From NCBI RefSeq assembly GCF_014697625.1, contig NZ_JACJSG010000050.1, positions 1 through 55,302 of the forward strand: a DNA stretch of 55,302 nucleotides, given 5' to 3'. The DNA comes from Anabaena azotica FACHB-119 (lineage in GTDB: Bacteria > Cyanobacteriota > Cyanobacteriia > Cyanobacteriales > Nostocaceae). This document shows, piece after piece, positions 53,973 to 55,302 of the stretch. The position numbers were made by a program, and so were the translations under genes. A model generated the notes under the pieces. The model searched no databases. It saw only the letters and a program-made list of their open reading frames with translations, and was not told the DNA's origin. Position 1 is the first letter of the stretch. Every line of letters starts with the position of its first letter.

Positions 53973-54311
53973 ATGGATTCAATAATTATAAATTATCGTA
54001 ATGTTGTTGAGAGAAAATTAAAAGAATATGCCGATTTTATCAACAATGACGACCAAGTTGATGTTGAACTTGTGTTTGATAGGGAGCATCATCATTATTT
54101 ATTAGTAGAAGCTGGTTGGCAGAATGGTTATCGCATCTACGGCACATTATTACACATTGATATAATTAATAATAAGCTTTGGATACAGCATGATGGTACA
54201 GAAGAAGGAATTGCCGATGAGCTAGTTGCTGAAGGCATTCCTAAAGACCATATTGTCTTAGCATTCAAATCATCGGAAGGTAGAAAAATGACAGATTTTG
54301 CAATTTCATGA
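53973..54311 (+). CDS. xisI: XisI-family protein (fdxN element excision controlling factor-like)
   Basis: A 112-residue protein of the normal XisI length. VVERKLKEYADF, VELVFDREHHHYLLVEAGW, LLHIDIINNKLWIQHDGTEE and GIADELVAEGIPKDHIVLAF match what I remember of XisI proteins, which with XisH support excision of the fdxN element by XisF in Anabaena. XisH, usually just upstream, is absent, and the 150 bp before this gene show no remnant of it. Orphan XisI copies are numerous in cyanobacteria. No XisF recombinase is in the window. Confidence 0.9.
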   Translation: MDSIIINYRNVVERKLKEYADFINNDDQVDVELVFDREHHHYLLVEAGWQNGYRIYGTLLHIDIINNKLWIQHDGTEEGIADELVAEGIPKDHIVLAFKSSEGRKMTDFAIS

Positions 54312-54377
54312 AAATTAGATTTACTTAAATGTAGGGTGGACAGTGCAGCACCAAAAATACTGATATTGGCAAATTAA

Positions 54378-54502
54378 CAGGACTTAGGCAAGTGTCACAA
54401 TTGGTGGTTGGTGCGTGACGCTACAAGTCTGGTGACTACGTTCAGATATTTTCGCAGCGTCACACACCCTACAGAAAAAATATGCCAGTTGCGTCAGTCC
54501 TA
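54378..54502. mobile_element. MITE copy (TAGGACTTACGCA family), 125 bp
   Basis: Ends CAGGACTTAGGCAAG and GCGTCAGTCCTA, each with one or two changes from the family consensus. Flanked by ATTAA at 54373-54377 and 54503-54507 (5-bp duplication). The interior is almost the same as in the 19130-19253 and 25808-25932 copies. The sequence differences in the ends suggest an older insertion. Confidence 0.85.
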
Positions 54503-54549
54503 ATTAAATATCAATCCTATACACAGTAGTTTCGCTATTCGTGAAATAC

Positions 54550-54579
54550 TGTAGAGACGTTACATGTAACGTCTCTACA
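54550..54579. repeat. Perfect 30-bp palindrome (type GTAGAGACGTT), second copy
   Basis: TGTAGAGACGTTACA followed by its exact reverse complement. It differs from the copy at 19282-19311 by a pair of compensating changes in the arms (ACATGT for GCATGC at the centre). Both copies lie 30-50 bp beyond the same end of a MITE. Confidence 0.85.
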
Positions 54580-54735
54580 TGGTTTTGGGTTTTACGCTTG
54601 TACCTCATCTACCCAAAATATGCTATATAACCTAATTCTGCCAATTGACAGACGGAAGTATTAGTAAAAGCCTCTACCTTGAAAAAGTGTTGATAAATTG
54701 CCAATCACCTACAACATTTAGAGGGAAAATAGCAG

Positions 54736-55167
54736 ATGACGAAGAAAAAACCGGAAGAAAAATACACCGACCCAGAATTACGTGAAGAAATAAAAGAAGA
54801 AATCAAAGAATCAGATAAAGGCGGTAAACCCGGACAATGGTCGGCGCGGAAAAGTCAGATGTTAGTGCGAGAATATGAAAAACAAGGTGGCGGTTATAAA
54901 GACTCAGAAAAAGATGATTCTGCCAAATCTTTAGAAAAATGGTCTGAGCAAGATTGGCAAACTGAAGAAGGAGAAACACGCGCCCGTGATGGTAAAGTAA
55001 CTAAACGTTATCTACCCAAAGAAGTGTGGGAACGACTGAGTGAGAAAGAAAAACAAGAAGCTGAACAATCAAAAGAAAAATCAGCAAAAGAAGGTAAGCA
55101 ACACGTTGAATGGACAGATGCTGTGAAGCGGGTGATGCGTGAAGTTGAGCAGGAATCTGATAAATAA
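54736..55167 (+). CDS. DUF5872-like highly charged protein
   Basis: A 143-residue, lysine/glutamate-rich hydrophilic protein. TDPELREEIKEEIKESDKGG, KPGQWSARKSQMLVREYEK, KRYLPKEVWERLSEKEKQEA and SAKEGKQHVEWT match my memory of the DUF5872 family found in cyanobacteria and some algal-virus-like genomes. It may bind nucleic acid, but no catalytic motif is visible. The ATG at 54736 lies 10 bases after GAGGGA. Function unknown. Confidence 0.8.
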   Translation: MTKKKPEEKYTDPELREEIKEEIKESDKGGKPGQWSARKSQMLVREYEKQGGGYKDSEKDDSAKSLEKWSEQDWQTEEGETRARDGKVTKRYLPKEVWERLSEKEKQEAEQSKEKSAKEGKQHVEWTDAVKRVMREVEQESDK

Positions 55168-55302
55168 TTGTTTGTAGTAAGGACTTTAGCCCTCTTCTGT
55201 CACTTTCCGAAATAAGCAAGTAGTAAATAACTGAAATTAGCCAGAAGAGAAAAAAGGTTTAAATTGGTTCATGGTAGAAATTAGGTGATTAAATCCAAGC
55301 AA

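Larger units (their letters stand above)
54312..54735. other. Intergenic region with MITE and palindrome
   Basis: It contains a MITE copy at 54378-54502 and a palindrome at 54550-54579. No gene is seen. The region just before 54736 carries GAGGGA as a plausible ribosome binding site for the next gene. Confidence 0.6.

Overview
The window looks like chromosome of a filamentous, probably heterocyst-forming cyanobacterium (Nostoc/Anabaena/Calothrix type). The reasons are frequent HIP1-type GCGATCGC octamers, runs of short tandem repeats between genes (variants of AACTGTC, GATAACT, GGGGACA, GGAGATGA), several families of small inverted-repeat elements, cyanobacteria-type multi-PAS and GAF kinases, and an XisI-family gene. 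No rRNA, tRNA or CRISPR array was recognised.

Layout. 0-7.1 kb: a GNAT acetyltransferase, a degenerate histidine kinase, a small zinc-ribbon gene, a decayed glycosyltransferase-4 pseudogene at 2445-3320 (minus strand), exonuclease III, an NmrA-like SDR and an HlyD-type secretion adaptor. 7.7-17.7 kb: an HTH-NACHT NTPase and a signalling block made of a REC-kinase hybrid, a response regulator with a His-less HisKA-like tail, and a 1709-residue REC-GAF-(PAS)9-kinase whose GAF domain carries the two cysteine motifs of a DXCF cyanobacteriochrome. 18.1-25.5 kb, mostly minus strand: an orphan ParA, a ParD antitoxin with a truncated ParE, and a tight operon encoding a winged-helix protein, a P-loop ATPase and a triple fusion of DEDDy exonuclease, Cas4-like Fe-S nuclease and FtsK/HerA-type translocase. 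26-34.4 kb: two glycosyltransferases, a PrxQ-like peroxiredoxin, a SipA-like protein, a Spy/CpxP-like protein divergent from a NarL-type two-component pair, a deaminase and a voltage-gated K+ channel with a zinc ribbon. 34.7-40.1 kb: a repeat protein, chorismate synthase and alpha-glucan phosphorylase. 40.6-48.2 kb: a small repetitive secreted protein, a very large RTX protein and S-formylglutathione hydrolase. 48.2-55.2 kb: a two-gene operon of a helicase-nuclease and a large unknown partner, then XisI and a DUF5872-like protein.

The two best candidates for poorly described systems are the operon at 19832-25548 and the operon at 48220-53822. Both combine a DNA-directed motor with PD-(D/E)xK nuclease motifs and a large or unknown partner, so a role in defence or mobile-element conflict is plausible but inferred. 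In the first, the ATPase gene is cut by a 178-bp MITE with a 5-bp target duplication. Removing the MITE and one duplication restores a continuous frame of about 683 codons, so the system may be inactive, split or switchable in this strain. The same MITE family (terminal repeat near TAGGACTTACGCA, 5-bp duplications) occurs at four other places in the window.

All calls come from reading the sequence and remembered family motifs. No database search was run.
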